A stretch of DNA of 64,000 bases from Terriglobia bacterium (GCA_020073525.1 JAIQFA010000010.1:1-64000), one strand, 5' to 3'. Positions 16,520 through 26,795 are shown, counted from the stretch's first letter. Numbers and translations are program-made. Notes: generated by a model not told the origin, from the sequence alone.

Positions 16520-17548
16520 TCAACTGCCAACGTAGCGGGCGTAGAGACTGCGCGCAATAGCAGTGTCGGTGGTTCCCTTAATGATGGCCCGGCCATCCGG
16601 AAATAGCGTCATCTCGTACGGCTCGCGCCAGAACTTCAACACAAACTCGTTGTGCCGAACCTTGCCAAGGGACTGAAGGCGGGTACTCATTTCTGCAAAA
16701 TCCACCGGTCGCTGCTGCTCGTGGATCTGCACAGAATTCCGTCCGCACATCGTAATGTGGGGCCGCCCTTCACCCGCCAAATGGACGAACTCCCGTTCGC
16801 CGCAGACACGGCACGCAGCGCGGGGACTAGCCGCCGCCAATTCCGCCCGTTCGTTACTCCAGACATCCCAGGAAAGCAGCGTCCGTCGCATCTTCGAACG
16901 CGCGCCGACCAGAAACTTCAACGCCTCGGTTGCCGCAATCGACGACACCAGGTTTACGGCCGAATTCAAAATGCCGGCGGTCTCGCAGGTTTCCACGGTC
17001 CCGCGCGGGGATTCCGGAAAGATGCAGGCCAGGCATGCCGTTTCGCCGGGCAGGATGTTCATGGTCACGGCATAGCTGCCGACCGCGGCTGCGTAGATCC
17101 AGGCCACGGAATTTTTCACGGCGTAGTCGTTGATCAGGTAGCGGGTTTCGAAATTGTCGGTGCCATCCAGGATCAGATCGCAGCCGCCCAGCAGGGAATC
17201 GACGTTCGCCGGAATCAAGTCGACCACCTGCGGCTCGACCACGATGTGCGAGTTGAAGCGCGCGATTTGGCGAGCCGCGGCGATTGCCTTGGGCACAGAT
17301 TCGCGCGCATCGTTCTCATCGAACAGCGATTGCCGCTGCAAATTGCTCGGCTCGACATAGTCGCGATCGACAATCCGCAGTGTTCCCACGCCCGATCGCG
17401 CCAGCAATGACGCGAGAACCGAACCGGTGGCGCCGCATCCCACGATGATCACGCGCGCCTGCGCCAGCTTCTTCTGTCCTTCCGCTCCGATCTCCTTGAA
17501 CAGCACTTGGCGCGAGTACCGGTCGTTGATTTCCAAAGCCGTTTCCAA
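16520..17548 (-). CDS. ThiF/MoeB/HesA-family adenylyltransferase
   Basis: An E1-like enzyme that adenylates the C terminus of a ubiquitin-like sulfur carrier such as MoaD or ThiS. The 342-residue protein begins RYSRQVLFKEIGAEGQKKL. It has the nucleotide loop GCGATGSVLASLLARSGVG and DRDYVEPSNLQRQ, and the catalytic-type DGTDNFETRYLINDYAV. The Zn pairs are CLAC and CRVC. Beyond residue 265 is an extra segment ending in MTLFPDGRAIIKGTTD, as in MoeB/ThiF relatives without a rhodanese domain. The TTG start at 17548 has AAGG 8 bases upstream. The carrier partner is not nearby, so moeB versus thiF is unresolved. Confidence 0.88.
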   Translation of the reverse strand: METALEINDRYSRQVLFKEIGAEGQKKLAQARVIIVGCGATGSVLASLLARSGVGTLRIVDRDYVEPSNLQRQSLFDENDARESVPKAIAAARQIARFNSHIVVEPQVVDLIPANVDSLLGGCDLILDGTDNFETRYLINDYAVKNSVAWIYAAAVGSYAVTMNILPGETACLACIFPESPRGTVETCETAGILNSAVNLVSSIAATEALKFLVGARSKMRRTLLSWDVWSNERAELAAASPRAACRVCGEREFVHLAGEGRPHITMCGRNSVQIHEQQRPVDFAEMSTRLQSLGKVRHNEFVLKFWREPYEMTLFPDGRAIIKGTTDTAIARSLYARYVGS

Positions 17549-17671
17549 AGCGCTTACCTTAGAGATTACCTTTCCCGAGCTTTCTAACCAGTATTATAGG
17601 TTCCGGTCGTCAAACTCGATCCTTGCGAGCAAACTTTGCCGTCCCGCGCTTCATCGAACCCGAAAGGCTTC

Positions 17672-20600
17672 ATGGTTAACCGGCTAGATTTTCGGGGGAT
17701 AGTATTCGGCAGCGCCGTTCAGCTTGTGATGGTATCCCTGCTCGCTCCGATGGTCGTGCACCGGACAGGTTGGGCACAGGACTCTCCTCCTGCGCGGCAA
17801 ACGGCAGATTCCTCCTCGCAGTTCGGAACCATCACGCCCTACTTGGGCCTGACGATTGACAAGATGGAATTGCCGGGTGTTCCGCCGGAAGAAGCGGCAG
17901 CCTTGCTGGCGGCCACCCCGCTCAAAATCGGCGAACCGCTCACGCGAGAGAAACTGCACGACGCGATGCAGGCGCTTTTTGCCACGGGACGCTTCTCCGA
18001 TATCCAAGCCGAAGCGGATCGTTCCGAGACGACCGGCGTCAGGCTGCGCTTCCTGACGGCTGCCAATTTTTTTGTGGGCATAGTAACGATGGAAGGCGTG
18101 TCCCAGAATCCGTCCGCGAACCAGTTGGTAAGCGCCACCCGCCTGCAACTCGGCGAACTCTACTCCCGGGACAAAATCGACCGCGCCCTGGCGGGCATCC
18201 AGCGGGTCATGGAAGAGAATGGGTTCCACCAGTCGATCGTGACGTTCACCGAACAGCGTGACGAGAAGCAACACCAGGTCAACCTAACTTTCCATGTTAT
18301 TTCCGGAGTTCGCGCCGTCGTGGGAGAGATCACGTTGGAAGGCGATGCCGGATATTCCATCGAACAGATCAAAGAGATCGCCAAGTTGCACGCTGGTGAC
18401 GGGGTCCTCTCCAGCCGCATTACCCGTGCCCTGCAAAGAATTCGCGCCCGTTACCAGAAGCAGGACCGGCTGCTCGCCCAGGTCTCGATTGCCAGCCGCA
18501 CCTATCTTCCCAAACGCAACACGGTGGACTATGTCTTGAAAATCGATCGTGGTCCGGTCGTACAGATCGCCGCCGAGGGTTTTAAACTCAGCCAGCGCAT
18601 ACTACGGAAGCTGGTGCCAATTTACGAAGAAGGCGCGGTCGACGATGATCTGCTCAACGAAGGCCGGCGCAACATCCAGAACCATCTGCAGACGCTGGGG
18701 TACTTCGAAGCCACCGTCAGTGTGAGCCAAAACAGCGCGCAGAACGGCAAGAATGTGCAGGTGGTTTACGCCGTCAATCCCGGCGACCGGCACAAGCTCG
18801 CCGCCATTCGCATTTCCGGGAGTCGTTTTTTCTCCGAAGAAATGATTCGCTCGCGCATGCAGGACCAAGCTGCTGGACGCCTGTTCAGTCACGGGCGCTA
18901 CAGCGAGGTGCTGCTGGAAGAGGATGTGCGGAGCATCCAGAGCCTTTACCGGGCGAGCGGTTACCGGCAAGCCGAAGTTACCAGCAAACTCCTGACTAGC
19001 TACCAGCATGATCCGTCGCTGCTCGCGATTCAGATCACGATCAAGGAAGGTCCCCAGACACGCGTGGCCTGGGTCCGGATCGAGGGTGGATACACGCTTC
19101 CGCAGGAACAACTCCCCGAGATCTCCACGGCGGAAGGACAAGGTTTTGATGAGTCGAGCCTGGCGGAGGACCGCGACACGATCCTGGGAAAGTATTACGA
19201 CAACGGCTTTCCCAATGCCACCGTTGACGTCGCCTATGTCTCGGCGCCCTCATCGGGCAATTTGCCGCGGGTGGGTGTGACTTTCACGATTCACGAAGGC
19301 GAACAATTTTTTGTCAATCACGTGTTTCTCGATGGGCTCCATTACACCCGGCCCGGAGTCGCCCGCCGGGAAATGCGGGTGCAATCGGGCGCGCCTCTGA
19401 GCCAGCAGGAGATGCTGGAGAGCCAGCGCCGCCTGTACGATCTCGGCCTTTTCCGGCAGGTGGACACAGCGATCCAGAATCCGGACGGGACCGAGTCGCG
19501 CAAGAACGTGCTGGTCACAGCGCGTGAGGCGGATCGATATACATTCGACTACGGCGTCGGTTTCGAATTCCAGACCGGACAGCCCTCAGTCGGGACCAAC
19601 CAACCCCTTGGCACTACCGGAGTCAGCCCGAGAGTTTCGTTCGGCGTCAGCCGCATCAACGTGGGCGGGCGTCATCAAACCCTCACCATGAAGACCAACG
19701 TCAGCCGCCTGCAGCAAAGGGGACTCGTCAACTTCGACGTCCCAAAGCTGCTGAACCGCGACCGGCGCTGTTCGGCCACGGGGTTTTACGACAACACCGT
19801 AGACGTTTCCACGTTCACTTCGGAACGGCTGGAGGGCACGCTGCAGGTTTTGCAGGTGCTCTACAAGGTGCCTGACCGCGACCTCACCACGCTCACGTAT
19901 CGTTTCAGTTATCGCCGCGTGAAGGCCAGCAACATCGAGGTCACGGACAACCTCATCCCGCTCCTTTCGAAGCCAACCCGGGTAGGAACTCCCAATTTTC
20001 TCTACATACGCAACCGCCGCGATAACGACCTGGAAAGCACGCGCGGCAGCTACACCACCGTCGAAGGCGGGGTTGCCGCCAGCTATTTTGGCTCCGAGGC
20101 GGACTTTAGCCGCCTGCTGATCAAGAACTCGACCTATCACAGCTTTTTTCGAAATCGCAGTACGGGGCGAGGGTTTGTGTTCGCCCGTTCCACCAGCGTC
20201 GGGGTGGAGAATCCGTTCGGGAACACTGTCGTATTGGATCCAGCGGGATCAGCCTCGACCGGACAGGCTCTGATACCCTTGCCCGAACGTTTTTACAGTG
20301 GTGGCGGCAACTCTCATCGGGGATTCGGGTTAAATCAGGCAGGGCCGCGCGACCCGTTCACCGGGTTTCCCGTGGGCGGCAGTGCCGTGTTCCTCAACAA
20401 TCTGGAGATGCGTTTTCCCAACGTTACCGTGCCTTACCTTCTGGATAACATCGGCTTTACGATTTTTCACGATATGGGGAATGTCTTTGCCCGGCCCCAG
20501 GAAATGCTCCCGAGCCTGGGCCGTTTCCACCAACCCAATCAGGAGGCCTGTCTCCATGAAAACACGCATTCAAACTGCAATTACAACTATGTCTCCCACG

Positions 20601-20797
20601 CCATTGGCATGGGGGTGCGCTATCAGACACCCATCGGACCGTTACGCTTTGACTTCGGATACAATCTAAATCCGCCGGTCTTCCCAAGCTACACGAACAT
20701 CACGAGCCAACCGCCACCTGGACAGACGGTCGGGCAGTTTGGGTATCAACGCGCCGGACATTTCAACTTTTCGTTTAGCGTTGGGCAGTCTTTCTGA
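17672..20797 (+). CDS. Omp85/BamA-family outer-membrane assembly protein with seven POTRA-like repeats
   Basis: A 1041-residue protein: signal peptide near the N terminus, then about 590 periplasmic residues dividing into seven consecutive POTRA-like units, each ending in a beta-strand plus G-x-x segment. The cues are MELPGVPPEE, VGIVTMEGVS, VGEITLEGDA, VVQIAAEGFK, LAAIRISGSR, VAWVRIEGGY and VNHVFLDGLH. A C-terminal 16-strand-type barrel starts around TFDYGVGFEF and ends FNFSFSVGQSF with a terminal Phe. Classical BamA has five POTRA domains and TamA three. ATG 17672 has a GAAAGG site. The stop overlaps the next ATG (TGATG), forming an operon with a SurA-N-like gene and tamB. Confidence 0.9.
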   Translation: MVNRLDFRGIVFGSAVQLVMVSLLAPMVVHRTGWAQDSPPARQTADSSSQFGTITPYLGLTIDKMELPGVPPEEAAALLAATPLKIGEPLTREKLHDAMQALFATGRFSDIQAEADRSETTGVRLRFLTAANFFVGIVTMEGVSQNPSANQLVSATRLQLGELYSRDKIDRALAGIQRVMEENGFHQSIVTFTEQRDEKQHQVNLTFHVISGVRAVVGEITLEGDAGYSIEQIKEIAKLHAGDGVLSSRITRALQRIRARYQKQDRLLAQVSIASRTYLPKRNTVDYVLKIDRGPVVQIAAEGFKLSQRILRKLVPIYEEGAVDDDLLNEGRRNIQNHLQTLGYFEATVSVSQNSAQNGKNVQVVYAVNPGDRHKLAAIRISGSRFFSEEMIRSRMQDQAAGRLFSHGRYSEVLLEEDVRSIQSLYRASGYRQAEVTSKLLTSYQHDPSLLAIQITIKEGPQTRVAWVRIEGGYTLPQEQLPEISTAEGQGFDESSLAEDRDTILGKYYDNGFPNATVDVAYVSAPSSGNLPRVGVTFTIHEGEQFFVNHVFLDGLHYTRPGVARREMRVQSGAPLSQQEMLESQRRLYDLGLFRQVDTAIQNPDGTESRKNVLVTAREADRYTFDYGVGFEFQTGQPSVGTNQPLGTTGVSPRVSFGVSRINVGGRHQTLTMKTNVSRLQQRGLVNFDVPKLLNRDRRCSATGFYDNTVDVSTFTSERLEGTLQVLQVLYKVPDRDLTTLTYRFSYRRVKASNIEVTDNLIPLLSKPTRVGTPNFLYIRNRRDNDLESTRGSYTTVEGGVAASYFGSEADFSRLLIKNSTYHSFFRNRSTGRGFVFARSTSVGVENPFGNTVVLDPAGSASTGQALIPLPERFYSGGGNSHRGFGLNQAGPRDPFTGFPVGGSAVFLNNLEMRFPNVTVPYLLDNIGFTIFHDMGNVFARPQEMLPSLGRFHQPNQEACLHENTHSNCNYNYVSHAIGMGVRYQTPIGPLRFDFGYNLNPPVFPSYTNITSQPPPGQTVGQFGYQRAGHFNFSFSVGQSF

Positions 20798-21489
20798 TGA
20801 AACTGCAATGGATCCAACTCGGAAAACCTTGCGCGATCGCCCTTGGGTTGAGTCTGGCGCTGGTCAACTCTGCGGTGGCCGGCCAAGTCATCGACCGCGT
20901 GGTCGCCAACGTCAACGGCCACGTGGTTTTGCAAAGCGACTGGGAACAGGAGGTGGCTTTCGAAGCCATTTCGAATGCCCGGGACCCCGACTCGTTCACT
21001 TCCACCGAACGCAATGCGGCCCTCGATCGCCTGGTCGATCAGGAACTCCTGCGCGAGCAGGTTCGCCCGTCGCAACCACTTCCCGGCGAGCAGATCACTA
21101 CCGGCGTTGCTCAAGTCCGCAAGCTTTATACAGATTGCGCCACCGATGAAGGATGGCGCGCGAAGCTACAACGGTATGGACTAAGCCAAAGCTCGATGGA
21201 GAAGCACCTGGGCGACCAGATCCAACTGATGAAGCTCGTGGAAGATCGACTGCGCCCATCGATTCAGATCGACCAGCGCGCGGTGGAAAGCTACTACCAG
21301 GATCAGTTGTTGCCGGAAATGAAACGCGCCGGCAGTCGCATGACACCGCTAACCGAAGTCTTTGGCCGAATCAAGGATTTGCTGGCCGAACGGAAGATGA
21401 ACGAACTGCTCTCGGGATGGCTGGCAAATCTTCGCTCCGAGAGCCATATTTTGACCCCTGAGGCCAGCGCCGGAGAGCGCAACCCTTGA
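20797..21489 (+). CDS. SurA N-terminal-domain-like periplasmic chaperone without PPIase domain
   Basis: The 230-residue protein has a signal peptide (residues 1-27) and then VIDRVVANVNGHVVLQSDWE, the start of the SurA N-terminal chaperone domain. A helical region follows containing ALDRLVDQELLREQV and LSQSSMEKHLGDQIQLMKLVE. The C-terminal helix (about 185-220) corresponds to the segment that packs back on the chaperone module. No parvulin domain is present, so it is a chaperone-only relative. Overlap with both neighbours (TGATG and TTGA) indicates co-translation with Omp85 and TamB. Confidence 0.85.
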   Translation: MKLQWIQLGKPCAIALGLSLALVNSAVAGQVIDRVVANVNGHVVLQSDWEQEVAFEAISNARDPDSFTSTERNAALDRLVDQELLREQVRPSQPLPGEQITTGVAQVRKLYTDCATDEGWRAKLQRYGLSQSSMEKHLGDQIQLMKLVEDRLRPSIQIDQRAVESYYQDQLLPEMKRAGSRMTPLTEVFGRIKDLLAERKMNELLSGWLANLRSESHILTPEASAGERNP

Positions 21490-24400
21490 GCGAGGAATCG
21501 CGCGAGCAACCGGCCGAGCGATGGACCGAGCCGCCACCTCCTGAGCGCCGGCGCATCCTGTGGAAACTGTTTCTGGGGTTTTGCGTCTTCAGCTTGATTG
21601 GATTTGCCCTGCTCGGCTGGTATGTCACCACAGATTCTTTCCAGCAGATGGTCCGGCGCCGGGTGATTGCATCGGCGGAAAGACTCACGGGCGGCCGCGT
21701 CGAAATCGGACAACTGCACACCATCCCGTTCCGCTTGCGGGTGGACGTTCGCAACTTGACGATCCACGGCCGCGAAGCTTCCGACCAGATCCCGTTTCTG
21801 CATGTCGACCGCGTGCAGGCGGAAATGAAAATCATTTCGCTCCTCAGCACCACGGTCAACTTGCATTCCCTGGTGCTCGAGCATCCGGTCGTCCACCTTA
21901 TTGACTATCCCGACGGCACCACCAACGCCCCCGTGCCCGAGGAGAGCCGTTCTACTGGCCGGGGGCCGGTCGAGCACCTCATCTCACTTGCGGTTTCGCA
22001 CATCGAGGCGCAGCGCGGCGAGTTGCTTTGGGAAGACAAGCGAATCCCTTTCGATTTTGCCGTGCGCGACCTGGCCGCGCTTTTGAACTACTCTCTATTG
22101 CGGCGGCAATATGAGGCTCAGGTATCGGCGGGTAGCGTCAACACGCGCGTCCAAGACTTCCCGTCATTCGTGTGGCGGGCGGACGCTTCGTTGATTCTCG
22201 CCCGCGGACGCGCCGATATCAGCAGTCTGACGGTGACCTCCGGAAAGTCCGAAATTCATTTCGCGGGGCGCCTGCTGGACTTTCACAACCCCCAGTTGAG
22301 TGGTGACTATCATGGCGTCGCCGATCTCAGCGAATTCGCGGCCTTAACGCGCCAACCGCAAGTTCGCAAGGGTGCGGCCCAGTTCCAGGGCAAAGGTTCC
22401 TGGAGCCTGCAGGATTTTTCGACCGAGGGAACCGTGCAGGCCAAAGACATCGAATGGTCGAACGGAAAATTGTCGATGCGGAATGGCCGCATCAGCGCCG
22501 GCTTCGCCGTTACCCCGAACCGCTTCCGAGTCTCTTCCATCAAGGCGAACCTGCTGGGCGGCGACCTGCTGGGCGATGCCGATGTGACAAACTGGCAGAA
22601 TTCGCTCGAACCCAGTCTAGTTCACGGACGAAGTCACGTGGTCGGACGGTTAGCTCCGGCCGGTTTGCAGCGCGGCTCGGTGCGCCTGCAATTGGTGGGT
22701 TTTCCTTTGACACCGGCGTTGGTCATGCTGAGTTCAAAAAAACTTCCCCTGGATCGCCTCAATTTTTCTGGAAGCACGAGCGGGAATGTGGAGATGCTTT
22801 GGGTGGGCTCGATTCGCGATGCCGAGACTCGCCTGAACCTCAGCGTTGCGCCGCCGCTGAAACCAACACCAAACGAAATCCCAGTGCGCGGGAGGATTGA
22901 TGGCATCTACCGCGGATCGCGCGACGAACTGGAAGTGAACCAACTGCAGTTGACCACGCCCGCCTCCGAGATCACCGCCACCGGCAATCTGGCAGCGACC
23001 TCGTCGCTGCGTTTCACATTCACCAGCCACAACCTGAAAGAGTGGACACCGCTGCTCGAAGCAGCCTACGGATCCCGCGAGTTGCCCTTTGCGGTTCACG
23101 GCTGGGCAAGCCTCAACGGCAACGCCAGTGGCAGACTGTCAGCGTTGTCCGTGAACGGAAATCTCGAAGCTTATGACTTTGATACTACGTTGCCGGCGAC
23201 CGAGCGGCGCTCCTCGCGATCCGTTCACTGGGACGCGCTCTCTGCTGCCGTTCAGTACTCCAGCAATCATTTCGCCGCGCACAATGGCTCTCTGATTCAT
23301 GGTCACGCCATCACGCACTTCGACGCCAGTGCCGCCCTCGCTGCGGGTGCGTTTCCCGAGAGTGCGCCTTTCACTCTGCACTTTGACATCCGCAACGCCG
23401 ACGTGGCCGAACTTGCGCAACTAGCCGGAGTCACTCACCCCCTGGCTGGCACCCTGGATGTTTCGGCCACCGTTTCGGGGACGCGTGCGAACCCCCACGG
23501 CGATGGACACCTCGATCTGCACAATGGAATGGCCTACGGAGTGAGCGTTCCGGTGCTGAAGAGCGATCTCCGCCTCGCGGATGGCGAACTTAAGTTCAAT
23601 AACATCGAAACCACGGCCTACGACGCCGCCCTTTCCGGCAATGCCGCTGTCAGTACTTCGACCCGGGAATTCTCGAAAAGCGCATTTCGTCTGAATCTTT
23701 CTGGACGCAACCTCGATCTAGCCCGTTTGCCGCGCTTCCAGACCAGCCGCTTCACCGCGGATGGCATCGCCGATTTTACGGTGCGAGCCAGCGGAACTCC
23801 CCAGGAGCCCACAATCGAGGCACATGTTCATCTTAAGGATCTCGCCCTGAACAAGGAGCGTGCTGGAGATTTCTACGTAGACGCGGTCACCCGAGGACGG
23901 CAGCTTGATCTCAAGGCGCACTCCGACTTCGATAAAGCGGACTTGACCATTGCGGGGAACATCACACTCGAAAATGACTTTCCGGCGGATCTTACCCTGG
24001 CCTTTCATCATCTCGACGCCGATTCGCTTCTTCGCATTTACCTGCCGGGAAAAATCACGGGGCATTCACAGCTGGACGGAACGTTTCACGTTCGCGGTCC
24101 GCTGCGCACTCCGCGCGACTTGAAAGCGTCCGCCGAGATCCAGTCACTGAGCGCTGAGATTGAGCACGTGCGCATCCAAAGTGTCGAGCCCATTCGTTTT
24201 GAAGTCGCGGATCAGGTCCTGCTACTGGAAAGCCTTCACCTTAATGGAAGCGGGACAGATTTCACGGCACACGGCCGGGCGCATTTAAGCGGGGCGCAAG
24301 AGCTCGATCTCCGCCTCGATGGCACCGTCAATATGACGCTCTTGCAGTCGCTGAACCCCAAGATCCTGGCGCGCGGCACTCTGGGCGTAAACCTCAACGC

Positions 24401-25595
24401 TGGCGGTACGCTTTCGCAGCCCGTGCTCCAAGGACGCCTGGAAGTGAAGAACACCTTCGTCAGTCACAACGACTTTCCCAGCGGCCTGAGCGACCTGAAC
24501 GGCGTCCTGCAGTTCGATCGCAACCGCATTCAGATCGAAAGCCTGACCGGCACCACCGGCGGCGGCACGATCGGACTGACCGGCTCGGCAACCTACCAGG
24601 GCGGTGCGCTTCTCCTCGATTTGGGCGCGACCGCACATGATGTTCGCCTCCGCTATCCTCCGGGCGTAAGTTCCACCGCGAACGCCGATCTCCGCCTGAC
24701 CGGCAGCACAAACTCCGCGCTGCTGAGCGGAAATGTAGTGGTCACCAAACTGGCCGTCACTCCGGGATTTGATTTTGGCGCCTATATCGAGAAGAGCAAG
24801 CAAGGAGGCGTCCTGACGCAGACCGATAGTCTGCAGAGTCGTCTCAAGCTCGACGTTCATGTCGTCACAACTCCTGAATTACAGATGCAAACCGCCATCG
24901 CACGGCTTTCTGGTGATGCCGACCTGCGAGTGCGAGGCACCGCCGACCGTCCGGCGATCCTGGGAAGAGTGGAAGTGCTGGAAGGAGAAATTTCTTTCAA
25001 TGGGACTAAGTACAAGCTGGAGCGCGGCGATGTTACATTCGCGAATCCGGCGAAGACGCAGCCGATCATCGACATGACGGCAACCACGCGCGTGCGCGAC
25101 TACGACATCACGGTGCAATTCCGCGGTGACGCCAGCGTCACCAACGGCTTGAAAATCACGTGGCAGTCCGAACCACAACTGCCGGAAGCTGACGTCATCG
25201 CCCTGTTGGCTCTCGGACGCACGCAGGAAGAATCCGCCGCCGCGGGCTCGAGTGGATCCTTCGGGTTTGGCGGCGAGGCCTCCAACCTGCTTATCAACCA
25301 GGCGCTCAATAGCACGGTCAACAGCCGCCTGCAGCGTTTGTTCGGAGCCAGCCGCGTCAAGATCGATCCCCAGGGTTTGGCCAGTGAAACCAGCGTGGTT
25401 CGGGGACCTCAGGTCACGGTCGAGCAGCAAGTGGCCAGCAATCTCACACTGACTTACAGCACCAACGTCTCGGTTTCGACGCAGCAGATTATTCAGGTCG
25501 AGTACAACGTGTCGCGGAATGTTTCGATCGTCGCGCTGCGCGACCAGAACGGAGTAGTCAGTTTCGACTTCAGAATACGGCGCCGGAAGAAATGA
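21486..25595 (+). CDS. tamB: TamB-like translocation and assembly module protein (AsmA/DUF490)
   Basis: A 1369-residue inner-membrane-anchored periplasmic protein. The N terminus has a cytoplasmic Pro/Arg-rich tail, one membrane helix (about 25-47, LFLGFCVFSLIGFALLGWYV) and a long AsmA-like beta-groove fold. The C-terminal 350 residues have the DUF490 character, with GRVEVLEGEISFNGTKYKLE, RGDVTFANPA and PEADVIALLALGRT. Such proteins bridge the membranes for autotransporter or lipid transport together with an Omp85 partner. It starts at TTG 21486, overlapping the SurA-like stop by four bases. It completes a three-gene operon. Confidence 0.92.
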   Translation: MSEESREQPAERWTEPPPPERRRILWKLFLGFCVFSLIGFALLGWYVTTDSFQQMVRRRVIASAERLTGGRVEIGQLHTIPFRLRVDVRNLTIHGREASDQIPFLHVDRVQAEMKIISLLSTTVNLHSLVLEHPVVHLIDYPDGTTNAPVPEESRSTGRGPVEHLISLAVSHIEAQRGELLWEDKRIPFDFAVRDLAALLNYSLLRRQYEAQVSAGSVNTRVQDFPSFVWRADASLILARGRADISSLTVTSGKSEIHFAGRLLDFHNPQLSGDYHGVADLSEFAALTRQPQVRKGAAQFQGKGSWSLQDFSTEGTVQAKDIEWSNGKLSMRNGRISAGFAVTPNRFRVSSIKANLLGGDLLGDADVTNWQNSLEPSLVHGRSHVVGRLAPAGLQRGSVRLQLVGFPLTPALVMLSSKKLPLDRLNFSGSTSGNVEMLWVGSIRDAETRLNLSVAPPLKPTPNEIPVRGRIDGIYRGSRDELEVNQLQLTTPASEITATGNLAATSSLRFTFTSHNLKEWTPLLEAAYGSRELPFAVHGWASLNGNASGRLSALSVNGNLEAYDFDTTLPATERRSSRSVHWDALSAAVQYSSNHFAAHNGSLIHGHAITHFDASAALAAGAFPESAPFTLHFDIRNADVAELAQLAGVTHPLAGTLDVSATVSGTRANPHGDGHLDLHNGMAYGVSVPVLKSDLRLADGELKFNNIETTAYDAALSGNAAVSTSTREFSKSAFRLNLSGRNLDLARLPRFQTSRFTADGIADFTVRASGTPQEPTIEAHVHLKDLALNKERAGDFYVDAVTRGRQLDLKAHSDFDKADLTIAGNITLENDFPADLTLAFHHLDADSLLRIYLPGKITGHSQLDGTFHVRGPLRTPRDLKASAEIQSLSAEIEHVRIQSVEPIRFEVADQVLLLESLHLNGSGTDFTAHGRAHLSGAQELDLRLDGTVNMTLLQSLNPKILARGTLGVNLNAGGTLSQPVLQGRLEVKNTFVSHNDFPSGLSDLNGVLQFDRNRIQIESLTGTTGGGTIGLTGSATYQGGALLLDLGATAHDVRLRYPPGVSSTANADLRLTGSTNSALLSGNVVVTKLAVTPGFDFGAYIEKSKQGGVLTQTDSLQSRLKLDVHVVTTPELQMQTAIARLSGDADLRVRGTADRPAILGRVEVLEGEISFNGTKYKLERGDVTFANPAKTQPIIDMTATTRVRDYDITVQFRGDASVTNGLKITWQSEPQLPEADVIALLALGRTQEESAAAGSSGSFGFGGEASNLLINQALNSTVNSRLQRLFGASRVKIDPQGLASETSVVRGPQVTVEQQVASNLTLTYSTNVSVSTQQIIQVEYNVSRNVSIVALRDQNGVVSFDFRIRRRKK

Positions 25596-25742
25596 TAGCG
25601 GGTTGATCTTTCCAGAGAGTTTTCCTTCGTGTACCTTAGTGTCCTTGGTGGCTGAAGATCTTGCCCTTGACATAACTCGCCAAACCAGCAACTCTATCTG
25701 TTTTCACTCCACGCCCGCTGAAGCGGGTAAAGGAAAGCCAAT

Positions 25743-26714
25743 TTGCGAGTGCGGGTGTTTTATCACGACAAGTGTTTTGACGGGGCCTGCTCGGCGGCCC
25801 TGTTCTCCCGTTTCTACCGGGAACGAATCCGCAGCGATGTGGACTTCGTATACTCCGGCCTGCTGCATCGCGCCGGCTCTCTCTTCGACGAGAAGCAGTT
25901 TGACGGCGACGAAAATGCCATCGTCGATTTCAAGTATTCCAGTTCTCCCGCCATCACCTGGTGGTTCGATCACCACGAGAGCGCCTTTCTATCGCCCGCC
26001 GATGCCGCCCATTTCGAGCAGGATCAGAGCAACCGCAAGTTTTACGATCCGGCCTTCAAGTCCTGCACAAGCTTTATTGCGATGATCGCGAAAGAACACT
26101 TCGGTTTCGATGCGCGCCCGGTCGCAGAACTGGTGCAATGGGCCGACATCGTGGACGGCGCCATGTACGAAAATGCGAAGTCCGCAGTCGAAATGAAAGC
26201 TCCGGCGATGAAGCTGACCATGGCCATTGAAGCCGCCAGCGAGCGCGACTTCGTCAGGAACCTGATCCCGCTGCTCGCCTACCACCCGCTCGCCCAGATT
26301 CTGGAAGAGCCCATCGTCGCCGCCGTCCTGCCGCCATTGCTCGACCGCCACGAGCGCTCGGTCGACATTTTGCGGCAGCGCACGGAAGAAATAGAAGGCA
26401 CGATTTTCTTCTACATCTCCGACCTCGACCTCGAGGGCTACAACAAATTCATTCCCTACTACCTGCATCCGGATTCCATCTACAGCATTGGCCTGAGCAA
26501 GAGCTCGTTCCGGGTAAAGGTTTCGGTCGGATCGAACCCCTGGTCGAAACGCGAACCGACCGTCAATCTAGCCAGAGTCTGCGAACGCTACGGCGGCGGA
26601 GGCCATGCCCGCGTCGGCGCCATCTCGTTCGATGTAACTCAGAATGACGCCGCCCACAAAGCCGCGCAGGAAATCGTTGAGGAGTTGCGAGCCAGCGTCC
26701 GCCAGGAGACTTAA
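25743..26714 (+). CDS. DHH-family phosphoesterase
   Basis: The 323-residue protein begins RVFYHDKCFDGACSAAL (the first DHH-family Asp-containing motif) and shows the signature WWFDHHES. A later WADIVDGAMY supplies the third metal-binding motif. The DHHA1 part near the end contains RYGGGGHARVGAISF, like NrnA/GdpP-related enzymes. The substrate (nanoRNA, cyclic dinucleotide or other) is undetermined. It begins at TTG 25743 with AAAGGA about 8 bases upstream. The preceding gap holds half of a ttcgtgtccttggtgg-type repeat. Confidence 0.88.
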   Translation: MRVRVFYHDKCFDGACSAALFSRFYRERIRSDVDFVYSGLLHRAGSLFDEKQFDGDENAIVDFKYSSSPAITWWFDHHESAFLSPADAAHFEQDQSNRKFYDPAFKSCTSFIAMIAKEHFGFDARPVAELVQWADIVDGAMYENAKSAVEMKAPAMKLTMAIEAASERDFVRNLIPLLAYHPLAQILEEPIVAAVLPPLLDRHERSVDILRQRTEEIEGTIFFYISDLDLEGYNKFIPYYLHPDSIYSIGLSKSSFRVKVSVGSNPWSKREPTVNLARVCERYGGGGHARVGAISFDVTQNDAAHKAAQEIVEELRASVRQET

Positions 26715-26727
26715 GAAACGGGACCTT

Positions 26728-26795
26728 CGTATCAGGGTATTGCTTTAGCGATACCGCACGTTCTTCGAAATCGAATGCCCCTTTAGGGGCCACGC
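26728..26795. repeat. Palindromic intergenic repeats
   Basis: Two hairpin units: cgtatcagggtattgctttagcgataccgc (shown in the window from 26728) and tgcccctttaggggccacgc at 26776-26795. They resemble the cggcatgcctgaa/ctgatacg units at 45881-45915 and the ggggctaaagccc unit at 54761. No gene seen here. Confidence 0.6.
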
